Shown here: in pieces, positions 17,756 to 26,339 of the stretch
How the letters are laid out: each line of letters starts with the position of its first letter
Numbering within the stretch: the stretch's first letter is position 1
Assembly: GCF_004684905.1 (NCBI RefSeq)
Contig: NZ_SRJC01000002.1
Coordinates: 310,001-374,000 of the forward strand
Length of the DNA stretch: 64,000 bases
Direction: 5' to 3'
DNA from: Halobacillus salinus
GTDB lineage: Bacteria; Bacillota; Bacilli; Bacillales; Halobacillaceae
Notes under the pieces: generated by a model
Told to the model about the DNA's origin: nothing
The model's input: the letters and a program-made list of their open reading frames with translations, nothing else
The model's database searches: none
Made by a program: the position numbers and the translations under genes

Positions 17756-17850
17756 CAGAGTGTAGAGAAAGTCTCCTCGGTTCTTCCAAGTGTAGAAGAA
17801 CGGTGTTGGAGAAACGGTCCGCTTTCCGCAGGCGTTCGGTGAGCTTCGAC
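17746..17850 (-). repeat. Composite repeat: B2 joined to truncated element A3
   Basis: 17746-17803 is the reverse complement of repeat B (compare 8611-8668). It joins GGTGTTGGAGAAACG (from 17802), the outer arm of the ~120-bp element. This is followed by CGCTTTCCGCAGGCGTTCGGTGAGCTTC, split here as CGCTTTCCGC and GGCGTTCGGTGAGCTTC, matching the first half of A1 reversed. The second half is missing. The rest of the gap to 17927 shows nothing recognisable. Confidence 0.65.
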
Positions 17851-17927
17851 ATATTCCCAAGGGAAGCACTTTACTTTCCAGACCACATAACACTGTATTC
17901 ATAGCACGACCGTACTCTATGATTATT

Positions 17928-18998
17928 TTATACTTCGATTGTCCAGTTCTCGGTATCCTCAACAGAACCACGCTGAATGCCTGTGATTGTATCGTACAAT
18001 TTCTGCGATAGTTCTCCGATTTCACCGTTGTTGATATCCATCTTCTCACCGGACCAGTTCAGTTGTCCTACTGGAGATATGACCGCTGCCGTACCGGTTC
18101 CGAACACTTCCTCCAGCTTCCCGTCTTGATAAGCTTGATAGATTTCATCGATTGAAACTTTACGCTCTGTGACAGGGATGTCCCACTTATGCAGCAGCTC
18201 GATGATCGACATACGAGTGATCCCTTTCAAAATACTGCCGCTAAGCGCCGGTGTAACGACTTCTCCGTCAATCTTGAAGAAGATGTTCATACTGCCTACT
18301 TCTTCGATATAACGCTTCTCGATTCCATCTAACCACAAGACATCCGCTAATCCTTCTTCATACGCTTTTGCCTGTGCCTGATAAGCGGACGAATAGTTAC
18401 CTGCCGTCTTCGCCATGCCCGTTCCGCCTTTCACTGCACGGGTGAACTGTTTTTCCACATTGATCTGAACAGGCTTCAGACCACCTTTGAAGTAAGGTCC
18501 GACCGGAGATAGAATGACCATCAATTTATATGTCTTTGATGGAGCGACAGCAAGACTTGGTTCTGTTCCGATGATAAATGGACGAATGTACAAGGATGTA
18601 CCTTCAAAATCTGGGACCCAATCCTGCTCTAAACGAATGAGCTCGATCAAATATTCCATGACACGCTCTTCGTCCACTTGCGGAATACTTAACCGTTCGC
18701 TAGATTTGTTCAAGCGTTTAATATTTTGATCGGGACGGAATAATAGAATACGGTCATCTTCCGTACGGTATGCTTTCATCCCTTCGAATACGGTTTGGCC
18801 ATAGTGGAAGATCATTGCTGCCGGGTCGAGCGTCAGCGGTTCATAAGGTACAATGCGTGGTTCATGCCACCCTTTGTCTGCTTCGTAATCCATAACAAAC
18901 ATGTGGTCTGTGAAGGTGCGCCCGAAAGCGATCTCCTTAGACTGTGGCTTCGGCTTTTTATTGGCGTTCTTAACGATAGTGATGGTAGATGAACTCAT
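17928..18998 (-). CDS. ilvE: Branched-chain amino acid aminotransferase
   Basis: A 356-aa fold-IV PLP aminotransferase that interconverts Leu, Ile and Val with their 2-oxo acids using glutamate/2-oxoglutarate. It resembles the long BCAT form of Bacillus (YbgE/YwaA): FHYGQTVFEGMKAYR, RPDQNIKRLNKSSERL, YIRPFIIGTEP, KTAGNYSSAY (with the PLP lysine), EEVGSMNIFF and FGTGTAAVISPVG. I chose the ATG at 18998 (MSSSTITIV) because AGGAGGAGTGG lies just upstream. Control by CodY is usual for this gene, but only a weak box-like sequence (near 19107) is visible. Confidence 0.93.
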   Translation of the reverse strand: MSSSTITIVKNANKKPKPQSKEIAFGRTFTDHMFVMDYEADKGWHEPRIVPYEPLTLDPAAMIFHYGQTVFEGMKAYRTEDDRILLFRPDQNIKRLNKSSERLSIPQVDEERVMEYLIELIRLEQDWVPDFEGTSLYIRPFIIGTEPSLAVAPSKTYKLMVILSPVGPYFKGGLKPVQINVEKQFTRAVKGGTGMAKTAGNYSSAYQAQAKAYEEGLADVLWLDGIEKRYIEEVGSMNIFFKIDGEVVTPALSGSILKGITRMSIIELLHKWDIPVTERKVSIDEIYQAYQDGKLEEVFGTGTAAVISPVGQLNWSGEKMDINNGEIGELSQKLYDTITGIQRGSVEDTENWTIEV

Positions 18999-19204
18999 TC
19001 GCTCCACTCCTCCTCCTACGCTCCGCTTTAACAAAGCAAAGCGTTATTGTGTTTTATATTACATTGTACGAGGGTGGAACGAAAAAGAAAAGTGTTTTGA
19101 CCAAATTTTCAAAATACATATAGTCAGCGCTCTTCTCTGGAATGAAGTTTCACCCTTTGTTAGTCTGCTATAATTTGGGTAGTGAAAAATGCGAGGTGAC
19201 TAGA

Positions 19205-19894
19205 ATGTTCAACATATTAATCATCGAAGACGATGTGACCTTATATCAGCAAATCTCAGACCGACTCGAACAGTGGTCTTATGCCGTCCATGGCATCCAT
19301 GACTTCCAACACGTTATGGAAGTCTTTACCGAGGTGAAACCGGAGCTTGTCATCATCGACATCCAACTCCCAAAGTATGACGGCTTCCACTGGTGCCGCA
19401 TAATCCGCGAACATTCCAGTGTCCCGATTCTGTTCCTATCCTCCCGGGATCACCCGACAGACATGGTGATGTCGATGAATTTAGGTGCAGACGATTTCAT
19501 CCAGAAGCCGTTTCATTTCGATGTACTTGTTGCCAAGATCCAAGCACTGCTGCGCCGGGCGTATGACTACAACGCGGAAGCGGCTGAACTGAAAACCTTC
19601 AATGGCGCGACAGTCGACTTGGAACAGAACCGCCTTACAAACGACCATGGGACGATTGAGCTGACGAAGAATGAAATCTATATTCTGAAGCTGCTGATTG
19701 AACAGAAGAATAAAGTCGTCAGCCGAGAATCCCTCATTGAACGGCTGTGGGAAGATGAGCGCTTTGTAAGCGACAATACGCTCACAGTCAATGTCAACCG
19801 CTTGAGGAAGCGGCTGGGGGAGATCGGTCTAGAAAATACAATAGAAACCAAAGTCGGCCAAGGATACAAAGCAATCGAGAAGGTGAGCCCATGA
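19205..19894 (+). CDS. bceR: OmpR-family response regulator BceR
   Basis: A 229-aa response regulator: a receiver domain (IIEDDVTLY, phospho-acceptor Asp in VIIDIQLPKYDG, SSRDH, FIQKPF) and a winged-helix DNA-binding domain (LTKNEIYILKLLIEQ, LTVNVNRLRKRL, TKVGQGYKA). Length and motifs fit BceR/PsdR-type regulators of antimicrobial-peptide ABC transporters. The upstream ORF extension from 19142 lacks a ribosome binding site; GAGGTGA precedes 19205. A TATAAT lies near 19169. It overlaps bceS by 4 bases and belongs to the bceRS-bceAB module. Confidence 0.9.
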   Translation: MFNILIIEDDVTLYQQISDRLEQWSYAVHGIHDFQHVMEVFTEVKPELVIIDIQLPKYDGFHWCRIIREHSSVPILFLSSRDHPTDMVMSMNLGADDFIQKPFHFDVLVAKIQALLRRAYDYNAEAAELKTFNGATVDLEQNRLTNDHGTIELTKNEIYILKLLIEQKNKVVSRESLIERLWEDERFVSDNTLTVNVNRLRKRLGEIGLENTIETKVGQGYKAIEKVSP

Positions 19895-20895
19895 TTGGAG
19901 CGTTTCTCCGCGAGCGGTTCGCATGGATTTTATTCTTTCTAGCTGCGCAAGGTCTGGGTCTTCTTCTAGCATTTCTGGACGAGACACTCGCCTTTTCGTC
20001 TATGCTCTATTTCAGCGTCATTACATTGGTTGCCTTCCTTCTCTTCCTTGCTATCCGTTACAAAATAGAGACAGCCTTCTACCGTAAGTTGAAGGACCGC
20101 TCCTCAGACACTGACCTCACCAGTCTTCCGGAGGCGTCCCTCCCGATGGAGCAGGTGGTGGAAGAAACAATGACCGAGGAATTGCAACGGTTGAAAGGGA
20201 AAGCTTCCCAGTTGCAGAAAGAGACGGAAGAGGAAAAAGATGAAATGATGGCATGGATTCATGAAGTCAAAACTCCGTTGACTACAATGAACCTTATCAT
20301 CCAACAAGTAGAAGACAGCCGTCTCAAACAGTCATTGAAATATGAATGGCTCAGGATCCACCTGCTCTTGGAACAGCAGCTTCACCAGAAACGAATGCCT
20401 TTTATGGAGAACGATTTATATGTAGAGACGGTCGACTTGAAGCCGCTCCTCTTGAATGAGATCAAGACGCTACAATCCTGGTGTATGCAAAAAGGGGTCG
20501 GAATCGATTTGAACTTAAAGGAAACGGAAGTGCTGACGGATGCTAAGTGGGTGACCTTCTTGATCCGACAACTGCTTACCAATGCCGTGAAATACAGCGA
20601 ACACTCCGACCTACATATCTCATCGACTATACGGAACGACCAAGTGACGTTGCATGTATCCGATAAGGGACGGGGAATTGACCCCAAGGACTTCCCCCGT
20701 ATTTTTGAAAAAGGCTTTACGTCGACTGTTCATCACGATGATGCCCACTCAACAGGGATGGGGCTTTACCTCGCTTCTAAAGTAGCGAAAGTGTTAAAAG
20801 TAGATTTGAAGATCGAGTCCCAGCCGCGCGAGGGTACCACCGCCTCACTGACGTTCCCGAAAGCCAATGAATTCACCCAACTAAGAGGCATGTGA
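19891..20895 (+). CDS. bceS: Intramembrane-sensing histidine kinase BceS
   Basis: A 334-aa kinase with two N-terminal membrane segments (about 11-30 and 35-56) separated by only a few residues and no sensory domain, so it must be triggered through its ABC transporter partner. The phospho-acceptor is in MMAWIHEVKTPLTTMNL; the ATPase domain shows QLLTNAVKYS, DKGRGIDPKDFPRIFEKGF and STGMGLYLASKVA. The length equals that of B. subtilis BceS as I recall it. Its start overlaps bceR and its stop lies inside the operator palindrome. Confidence 0.92.
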   Translation: MIGAFLRERFAWILFFLAAQGLGLLLAFLDETLAFSSMLYFSVITLVAFLLFLAIRYKIETAFYRKLKDRSSDTDLTSLPEASLPMEQVVEETMTEELQRLKGKASQLQKETEEEKDEMMAWIHEVKTPLTTMNLIIQQVEDSRLKQSLKYEWLRIHLLLEQQLHQKRMPFMENDLYVETVDLKPLLLNEIKTLQSWCMQKGVGIDLNLKETEVLTDAKWVTFLIRQLLTNAVKYSEHSDLHISSTIRNDQVTLHVSDKGRGIDPKDFPRIFEKGFTSTVHHDDAHSTGMGLYLASKVAKVLKVDLKIESQPREGTTASLTFPKANEFTQLRGM

Positions 20896-20911
20896 CAAAA
20901 GTGTCACATGC
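20888..20911 (+). promoter_or_regulatory. BceR-type operator upstream of bceAB
   Basis: Perfect 10-bp inverted repeat GCATGTGACA-AAAG-TGTCACATGC. The inner part, TGACA-N4-TGTCA, fits the TNACA-N4-TGTAA pattern described for BceR-like regulators. A -10 (TATACT, 20961-20966) lies about 50 nt downstream without a clear -35, as expected for an activated promoter. The left arm overlaps the bceS stop. It could also work as a weak hairpin terminator, but it lacks a T-run. Confidence 0.75.
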
Positions 20912-20998
20912 TTCTACTGTTTTGTTCGTTGAATCGAAGGAATCAGAAAGGAAACCCTTCTATACTGGAGTTACCATCAAACGTAAGGGGTTATCGAA

Positions 20999-21760
20999 AT
21001 GAGTTTATTAGAAGCAACCAAAATTCATAAAAGCTATGGCAATAAGTTTACGAAGCAAGAAGTGTTGAAAGGCATTGATTTAACAATCGAAAAAGGAGAA
21101 TTCGTAAGCATCATGGGAGCTTCCGGTTCCGGGAAAACGACGCTACTGAATGTCCTCTCCTCCATCGACCAAGTAAGTCAGGGGTCTATCCGGATCGGAG
21201 ACACCGAGATTACAGCAAAAAAAGAGAAAGCTCTAGCTGAGTTCCGGAAGCACCACCTTGGCTTCATTTTTCAAGAATACAATTTGCTCGATACATTGAC
21301 GGTGAAAGAGAATATACTCCTTCCCCTATCCATTGCCAAGATGTCCAAAAAGGCTGCGCAGAAGCAATTTGAGGGCATTGCGAAAGACTTGGGAATTGAA
21401 GACATCGCCGGCAAATACCCGAGCGAAATCTCAGGTGGTCAGAAGCAACGTACCTCGGCAGCCCGAGCGTTCATCCATGAGCCGAGTATCATCTTTGCCG
21501 ATGAACCGACTGGAGCGCTTGATTCCAAATCAGCTTCTGATCTATTGAATAAATTAAGTGACTTGAACTCAAAACGCGAGGCGACGATCGCCATGGTAAC
21601 GCACGACCCTGTAGCCGCGAGTTACTCTTCCCGCGTCATTTTTATAAAGGACGGTCAGATGTACACCCAGCTTCATAAAGGAGACCAGACGAGAGAAATG
21701 TTCTTAAAGGACATCATGACGACGCAGGGCGTGCTCGGAGGCGTTCATCATGACGCTTAA
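20999..21760 (+). CDS. bceA: Bacitracin-type ABC transporter ATPase BceA
   Basis: A 253-aa ABC ATPase with Walker [13 protein letters not shown], the Q-loop in [10 protein letters not shown], signature [15 protein letters not shown], Walker [16 protein letters not shown] and the H-loop [14 protein letters not shown]. The [17 protein letters not shown] region and the C-terminal [10 protein letters not shown] strongly recall B. subtilis BceA. With BceB it removes cell-wall antibiotics such as bacitracin from their lipid target and reports flux to BceS. It ends inside the start of bceB (11-base overlap). AAGGGG precedes the ATG. Confidence 0.93.
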   Translation: MSLLEATKIHKSYGNKFTKQEVLKGIDLTIEKGEFVSIMGASGSGKTTLLNVLSSIDQVSQGSIRIGDTEITAKKEKALAEFRKHHLGFIFQEYNLLDTLTVKENILLPLSIAKMSKKAAQKQFEGIAKDLGIEDIAGKYPSEISGGQKQRTSAARAFIHEPSIIFADEPTGALDSKSASDLLNKLSDLNSKREATIAMVTHDPVAASYSSRVIFIKDGQMYTQLHKGDQTREMFLKDIMTTQGVLGGVHHDA

Positions 21761-23672
21761 TCAACTGATCTGGAAAAGCTTGAAGAAGAATTTGTCCAAC
21801 TATTACTTGTATGTATTTGCACTCATCTTCAGCGTGGCTCTATTCTTCGCATTTGTTACGATGAACAGTTCCCCTGATACCGGCGCTGCCAAGGAAACCA
21901 CGACGGGCAGTGTCGGGTTGACGCTAGCTTCGATTGTACTGACTGTCATCGTAACCGTGTTTTTGCTCTATGCTAACCGAATTTTCATTAAGCGACGCAG
22001 CAAGGAAATCGGTCTATTCCAGCTGATCGGCATGACGAAGCGGCAAGTCTTCCGTGTGCTAAGCATGGAACACTTCCTTCTTTACTTCGGTGCAATGGTG
22101 GTCGGTATCGGCTTCGGTTTTTTGACATCGAGATTACTGGAACTGGTCTTACTGAATGTGACGGGGCAGGAAGGGCTCGCTACGCTGTCCTTTTCCATGA
22201 AAGCACTGCTTCAGACCATTCTCTTCTTCAGTGTCGTATACGGGCTGATCATGCTTTCGAACGCGCTATACATCAGGAAGCGTAACATCCTGGACCTCTT
22301 TCAAGTACGATCGAAGAGTGAAGGGAAACGGGTATCTGTTATAGAAACAATCATGGGAATCTTCGGCCTTGTCCTGATCGGGACCGGCTACTATGTCTCT
22401 TCGATCATGTTCCGAGGGGACATGGTCCGAGTCGAGCTTCTCTTCGGTATTATGCTGTTCATTCTAGCTACTGTAATTCTTGGCACGTATTTATTTTACA
22501 AAGGCTCGGTCTCCTTCTTAGGAAATCTGATTCGCAAACAAAAAGCGGGCTACTTACATGTCAGGGAAGTGTTGTCCCTTTCTTCTATTCTGTTTAGAAT
22601 GAAGTCCAACGCCCTCATGCTGACGGTCATTACAACGGTATCCGCTCTTGCGATCAGCCTACTTTCTTTGTCATACATTACGTACTACTCCGCAGAAGAG
22701 ACAGCAATGCAGCGCGTTGCAGGCGACTTCGCTTTTCTTGAAAAAGCTCCTGCCGATACGTTCACGGCAATGCTTGAAGAGAACGGGATTGCGTATGAAC
22801 GAAACAACATCGATATTGTAAAGGCGAACATCAACGTAAAGGACATCGTTCAAGCGGAAGGGGACTTCAATTTTAACCCTGATGAGATGCTTGCCACCGT
22901 CATCAGCGATGAAGATGTAGAGATCGATGTTGCACCTGATGAGACAGTATTCAGCGGAACCAATGACTTGATGAGCCAAATCATGTCGTTGAAGAATACG
23001 GGAGAGATCGCCTTTGAAGAAGTCGGAACGAAACAGCTAACCGGTACACAGGATGAATATTATGTGAGTAATATCTTCACAAGTGGCGGACTTCCCACTG
23101 CCGTTGTCGACCAAGAAACGTTCGAGCGTCTCAATGAAAACAAAGACCCAGAGCTTCAGTGGACATCTTCTCTACAAGTAACCGTGAATATGGAAGACTC
23201 AAGCAAGGTTACAGAAGCAAACAAACTCTTCGAAGAATTGCCAGAAGGAGAACTTCCACAATTCTCACGTATCAAACAAGAGACAGACCAAAAACAAAGT
23301 CTAGGGCTGACCCTATTTATCATCGGGTTCCTAGGACTCACATTCTTGATTACATCGGGCTGTATCCTCTACTTCAAGCAGATGGATGAAAGCGAGGATG
23401 AACGTTCGAATTACACCATTTTACGAAAAATCGGCTATACGAGAAACGATTTGTTGCAAGGGATCCGCTTGAAACAACTCTTCAACTTCGGTATTCCACT
23501 CGCCGTTGGACTTCTGCACAGCTATTTTGCTGTAAAATCAGGCTGGTTCATCTTCGGGACTGAACTATGGACACCGATGTTGATCGTCATGGGGCTGTAT
23601 GCGTTGTTCTACTCCATTTTCGGAGTGTTATCTATTCAATATTACAAAAAAGTCATTCGAGAGTCGTTGTAG
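21750..23672 (+). CDS. bceB: Bacitracin-type ABC transporter permease BceB
   Basis: A 640-aa permease of the Pep7E/BceB type: about ten membrane segments and one large extracellular domain (about residues 310-515) between segments 7 and 8, which in this family carries ligand specificity. FtsX-like stretches ([21 protein letters not shown] and [19 protein letters not shown]) sit at the cytoplasmic loops. The overlap with bceA and the trailing terminator at 23701 define the operon end. The exact peptide antibiotic cannot be told from sequence. Confidence 0.92.
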   Translation: MTLNQLIWKSLKKNLSNYYLYVFALIFSVALFFAFVTMNSSPDTGAAKETTTGSVGLTLASIVLTVIVTVFLLYANRIFIKRRSKEIGLFQLIGMTKRQVFRVLSMEHFLLYFGAMVVGIGFGFLTSRLLELVLLNVTGQEGLATLSFSMKALLQTILFFSVVYGLIMLSNALYIRKRNILDLFQVRSKSEGKRVSVIETIMGIFGLVLIGTGYYVSSIMFRGDMVRVELLFGIMLFILATVILGTYLFYKGSVSFLGNLIRKQKAGYLHVREVLSLSSILFRMKSNALMLTVITTVSALAISLLSLSYITYYSAEETAMQRVAGDFAFLEKAPADTFTAMLEENGIAYERNNIDIVKANINVKDIVQAEGDFNFNPDEMLATVISDEDVEIDVAPDETVFSGTNDLMSQIMSLKNTGEIAFEEVGTKQLTGTQDEYYVSNIFTSGGLPTAVVDQETFERLNENKDPELQWTSSLQVTVNMEDSSKVTEANKLFEELPEGELPQFSRIKQETDQKQSLGLTLFIIGFLGLTFLITSGCILYFKQMDESEDERSNYTILRKIGYTRNDLLQGIRLKQLFNFGIPLAVGLLHSYFAVKSGWFIFGTELWTPMLIVMGLYALFYSIFGVLSIQYYKKVIRESL

Positions 23673-23700
23673 CATTAATAATAGTAGGAGAGATTGTCTA

Positions 23701-23738
23701 ACCCGCACCATACACAGAAACGTATGGTGCGGGTCTAT
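23701..23738 (+). terminator. Terminator of bceAB
   Basis: 13-bp perfect stem ACCCGCACCATAC/GTATGGTGCGGGT (23701-23713, 23722-23734) with a T-rich tail. Confidence 0.85.
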
Positions 23739-23797
23739 TTGTTAGAACGATTCTCTATTTAAAAGGGAAGGTAGCGGTTCAGTCCTTTTTTTATAGA

Positions 23798-23918
23798 GGT
23801 GTTGGAGAAACGAGTAGACTCCTGTGGGACCAGAGTACAGAGTGAGACCCCACAGAGACCGGAGGGAACGAGGAGACTCACCGGACGCCCACGGAAAGCG
23901 AATCGTTTCTCCAACACC
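23798..23918. repeat. Dispersed ~120-bp palindromic element, copy A2
   Basis: Same outer arms as A1 (GGTGTTGGAGAAACGA and its reverse complement) and the same orientation. Shared internal motifs include GACTCCT, GAGACCCCACAG, GAGGAGACTCACCGGACG and GGAAAGCGAAT. It fills most of the gene-free stretch 23673-24010, with the bceAB terminator on its left. Nothing else is seen there. Confidence 0.85.
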
Positions 23919-24010
23919 GACACTCTCAATCTAGATGAACCGTTTTTCTTACTCGGGTGTTTTACTACTGTTCTTGTGTTATGTTGGTTGTAAATATTTC
24001 CATGTGAGGA

Positions 24011-24466
24011 GTGGTCTTCATCCGTTGTTCACGAGGCATTGGCTGGATCATTGCGTTGGTTTTGATATCGGGTTGCATACAAGCGCAGGAAGGCGGAGTC
24101 AATACTCCTGAGGAAGTGGTTCGTAACAATGGTCCGTTCGATCAGGTCGAAATCTTTGAAACATACACCCTATCAGATGATATTACGCTTGTTTTCTTAC
24201 AGGAAACGAATAAAGAAGAGAAAATTTGGGTGGGGAGTACTACCTTTAATGAAGAGAAAAATGAGTGGATTTTTGGCACTGTCGTGAACTTAAGGAAACC
24301 TACCGATGACATGACCGATGTGAAAACGATGTTCGAGTCAGGCGACGGGTATTCAGTTGGATATGTAAAAGGAGATACGGAACAACTGGGTGATGTGGAA
24401 CATATTGTGGAACTGGACAATTATCAAGGTTGGAAAATATGGGTGAAGGGCTCGTCCAGCTTCTGA
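24011..24466 (+). CDS. Putative small lipoprotein
   Basis: A protein of up to 151 aa with an N-terminal signal peptide (about residues 8-21) and a lipobox ending LISGC, giving a lipidated Cys22. The mature part is acidic with beta-type alternation (TLSDDITLVFLQE, KIWVGSTTF, WIFGTVVNL) and ends WKIWVKGSSSF. I do not recognise the family. The start is uncertain: GTG at 24011 directly abuts GAGGAG, and no better-spaced ATG/GTG/TTG exists in frame. The stop lies inside the terminator hairpin. Confidence 0.65.
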   Translation: MVFIRCSRGIGWIIALVLISGCIQAQEGGVNTPEEVVRNNGPFDQVEIFETYTLSDDITLVFLQETNKEEKIWVGSTTFNEEKNEWIFGTVVNLRKPTDDMTDVKTMFESGDGYSVGYVKGDTEQLGDVEHIVELDNYQGWKIWVKGSSSF

Positions 24467-24480
24467 GCCCTTCTTTTTTT
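24445..24480 (+). terminator. Terminator of the lipoprotein gene
   Basis: Stem GAAGGGCTC/GAGCCCTTC (24445-24453, 24465-24473), then seven T. The left arm is inside the coding sequence. Confidence 0.9.
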
Positions 24481-24496
24481 ATTGCTTAAAACATAA

Positions 24497-26194
24497 TCAA
24501 ACCGTCATCGCTTCCAGTTCAGCAATCTCCGCTTGAATGAATACCATCAATTCCTGAATCATTTCTGGTGAGAAATCGAAGCGAATACCGGCCGCTTCAT
24601 ACACCTCATACAATGATTTCGTATTCCCTAGCGAGAGCGCTTGTTTGTAGCGGTCCATTGTACCCTCTGGGTCTTCTTTGTACTGCTTGTACATTTGCAA
24701 AGCACCGAGTTGCGCGATCACGTATTCCACGTAATAGAATGGTACTTCAAAGATATGAAGGATAAACAGCCATTCTTTCTTCCGTGCGTCTTCATACCCG
24801 CTCCAGTCTACGACACCGGAGGATAGCTCTTGTGAGATCTCACTGAACTTCTCCATCCGCTCTTCCTTCGTATGATCCGGGTTTTCGTACATCCAGTGCT
24901 GGAACTCATCGACGCGAATACCCGATGGCAGGAATCCGACGATACCACGCAAGACGTCGAGCTTCGCTTGTTTGATTTCTTTCGTGGAGTAAAAATGATC
25001 CCACTGGTCCATGGAAATCAGCTCCATCGTCATACTTGCAAGCTCCGATGACTCCATTGGTGTGTCACGATCATAGGAAAGCGGCCAGTGACCATCAAGA
25101 TCATTATGAATGCAGTGTCCCATCTCATGGAACAGCGTCAGCATATCATCGTGTGTCTGGGAAGCATTCATGAAAATGAACGACAATTCCGATACAGGCA
25201 GCGGCGTGCAGAACCCACCTGGGGATTTGTTCTTCCGCGTTTCCAAGTCGAGCATCCCTTTTTCATTCATCACATCAATCAGTTCCTGGAACCTAGGATC
25301 CAAATTGCCAAGCGCTTTGGACGTTTTACTAACCAGTTCGTCGCGGTTGCTGAACGGTTTTAGTGGTGTACGATCGGCTGGGACAGCTTTTCCGTCGTAT
25401 GGTCTCAGTGTTTCGACACCTAGCTCCTGCTTCTTCTGTTCATCCAGCTTTTTCGCAACAGGAACTACATGCTCACGGATTGAGGCAGCAAGTTGTTTAC
25501 AGTCCTCAGGCGTATAATCGAAACGCTCATATTTCTTGAACATGTAATCACGATAGTTGTCGAGACCACTGTTCTCCGCTTTCTTCTTACGCAATTCCAT
25601 CAGTTCACTCATAATTTGCTGCAAATCGTCTTCAACCGTCTCAAGAGCTATGAAGATTTTATCAAAAGCTGCCTTTCTAATTTCTCGGTCCGGGTCTTCT
25701 AATAAAGGGAAAAGTTCTGGAATCGTTTTTTCTTCCCCGTTCCAGTCGACGGATAATCCACCAGTCAGCGCAAAGTATTGCGTTGCCAGCCCGTCTTCTT
25801 TAATTTCGAGGGCTACGTTTTCTTCTCGGAAAAGGTTCAGCGCGTTCTCTTTGCTGCGAAGTAGACGTTCATACTTGGAAGCGTCCAACTCTTCTTTATA
25901 TGGGGAATCCATCAACTTTTGATCGAGCTTAGCCGTGTAGACCTTGATCAGCGGCTCGATCTCTTTCTGGTCATGCTCGAATTTCTCTTTCGCTTCTGTA
26001 TCCTCGTTATGGGCCTGGAAGTCTATATAGTGACCATCGAGAGCCTCGCGAAGCTCATCGTAAAAATCGGATATATCTTTCAACCATGATTCGACGTCAG
26101 CGACCGATTGGAAATCGTGACTGAGAAAGCTGTCTAGTTTCGCTTTGATATGTTCTGTATGCTGCAAGTCGTGCTTTTCTATGTAAATGCTCAA
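24497..26194 (-). CDS. pepF: M3-family oligoendopeptidase (PepF type)
   Basis: A 565-aa cytoplasmic zinc metallopeptidase that cleaves short peptides. The zinc motif H356-E-M-G-H360 (LFHEMGHCIH) is followed about 25 residues later by the third-ligand region MESSELASMTMEL. The N-terminal half is alpha-helical, as in oligopeptidase F. SPGGFCTPLP, SFIFMNASQTHDDMLTLF and HIFEVPFYYVEYVIAQLGALQ are conserved in the M3B group. The length is slightly shorter than typical PepF (about 600). It stands alone, downstream of the siderophore operon's terminator. Confidence 0.9.
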   Translation of the reverse strand: MSIYIEKHDLQHTEHIKAKLDSFLSHDFQSVADVESWLKDISDFYDELREALDGHYIDFQAHNEDTEAKEKFEHDQKEIEPLIKVYTAKLDQKLMDSPYKEELDASKYERLLRSKENALNLFREENVALEIKEDGLATQYFALTGGLSVDWNGEEKTIPELFPLLEDPDREIRKAAFDKIFIALETVEDDLQQIMSELMELRKKKAENSGLDNYRDYMFKKYERFDYTPEDCKQLAASIREHVVPVAKKLDEQKKQELGVETLRPYDGKAVPADRTPLKPFSNRDELVSKTSKALGNLDPRFQELIDVMNEKGMLDLETRKNKSPGGFCTPLPVSELSFIFMNASQTHDDMLTLFHEMGHCIHNDLDGHWPLSYDRDTPMESSELASMTMELISMDQWDHFYSTKEIKQAKLDVLRGIVGFLPSGIRVDEFQHWMYENPDHTKEERMEKFSEISQELSSGVVDWSGYEDARKKEWLFILHIFEVPFYYVEYVIAQLGALQMYKQYKEDPEGTMDRYKQALSLGNTKSLYEVYEAAGIRFDFSPEMIQELMVFIQAEIAELEAMTV

Positions 26195-26266
26195 AATGAC
26201 TCCTCCTTTTTATTCCAATAGTAAGTATTCTAGAAAAAACAGCTAAATCCTCTTTCAAGCAGAGAA

Positions 26267-26293
26267 AAACAACCACCACGAAGGCGGTTGTTT
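26267..26293 (-). terminator. Terminator of the siderophore operon
   Basis: Stem AAACAACCACC (26267-26277)/GGCGGTTGTTT (26283-26293), one G-U pair on the minus-strand RNA, followed by T's. Confidence 0.8.
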
Positions 26294-26339
26294 CATTTGA
26301 TAGGAAAGTTCATTCATTTCACGCACACCTTCCATCCAT

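Noticed and set aside
17701-17904. 67-aa plus-strand ORF after the MazG-like gene
   Set aside because: It covers a terminator and the B2/A3 repeats and has no plausible ribosome binding site.
19104-19118. Possible CodY box upstream of ilvE
   Set aside because: AATTTTCAAAATACA has four mismatches to AATTTTCWGAAAATT, too weak to claim.
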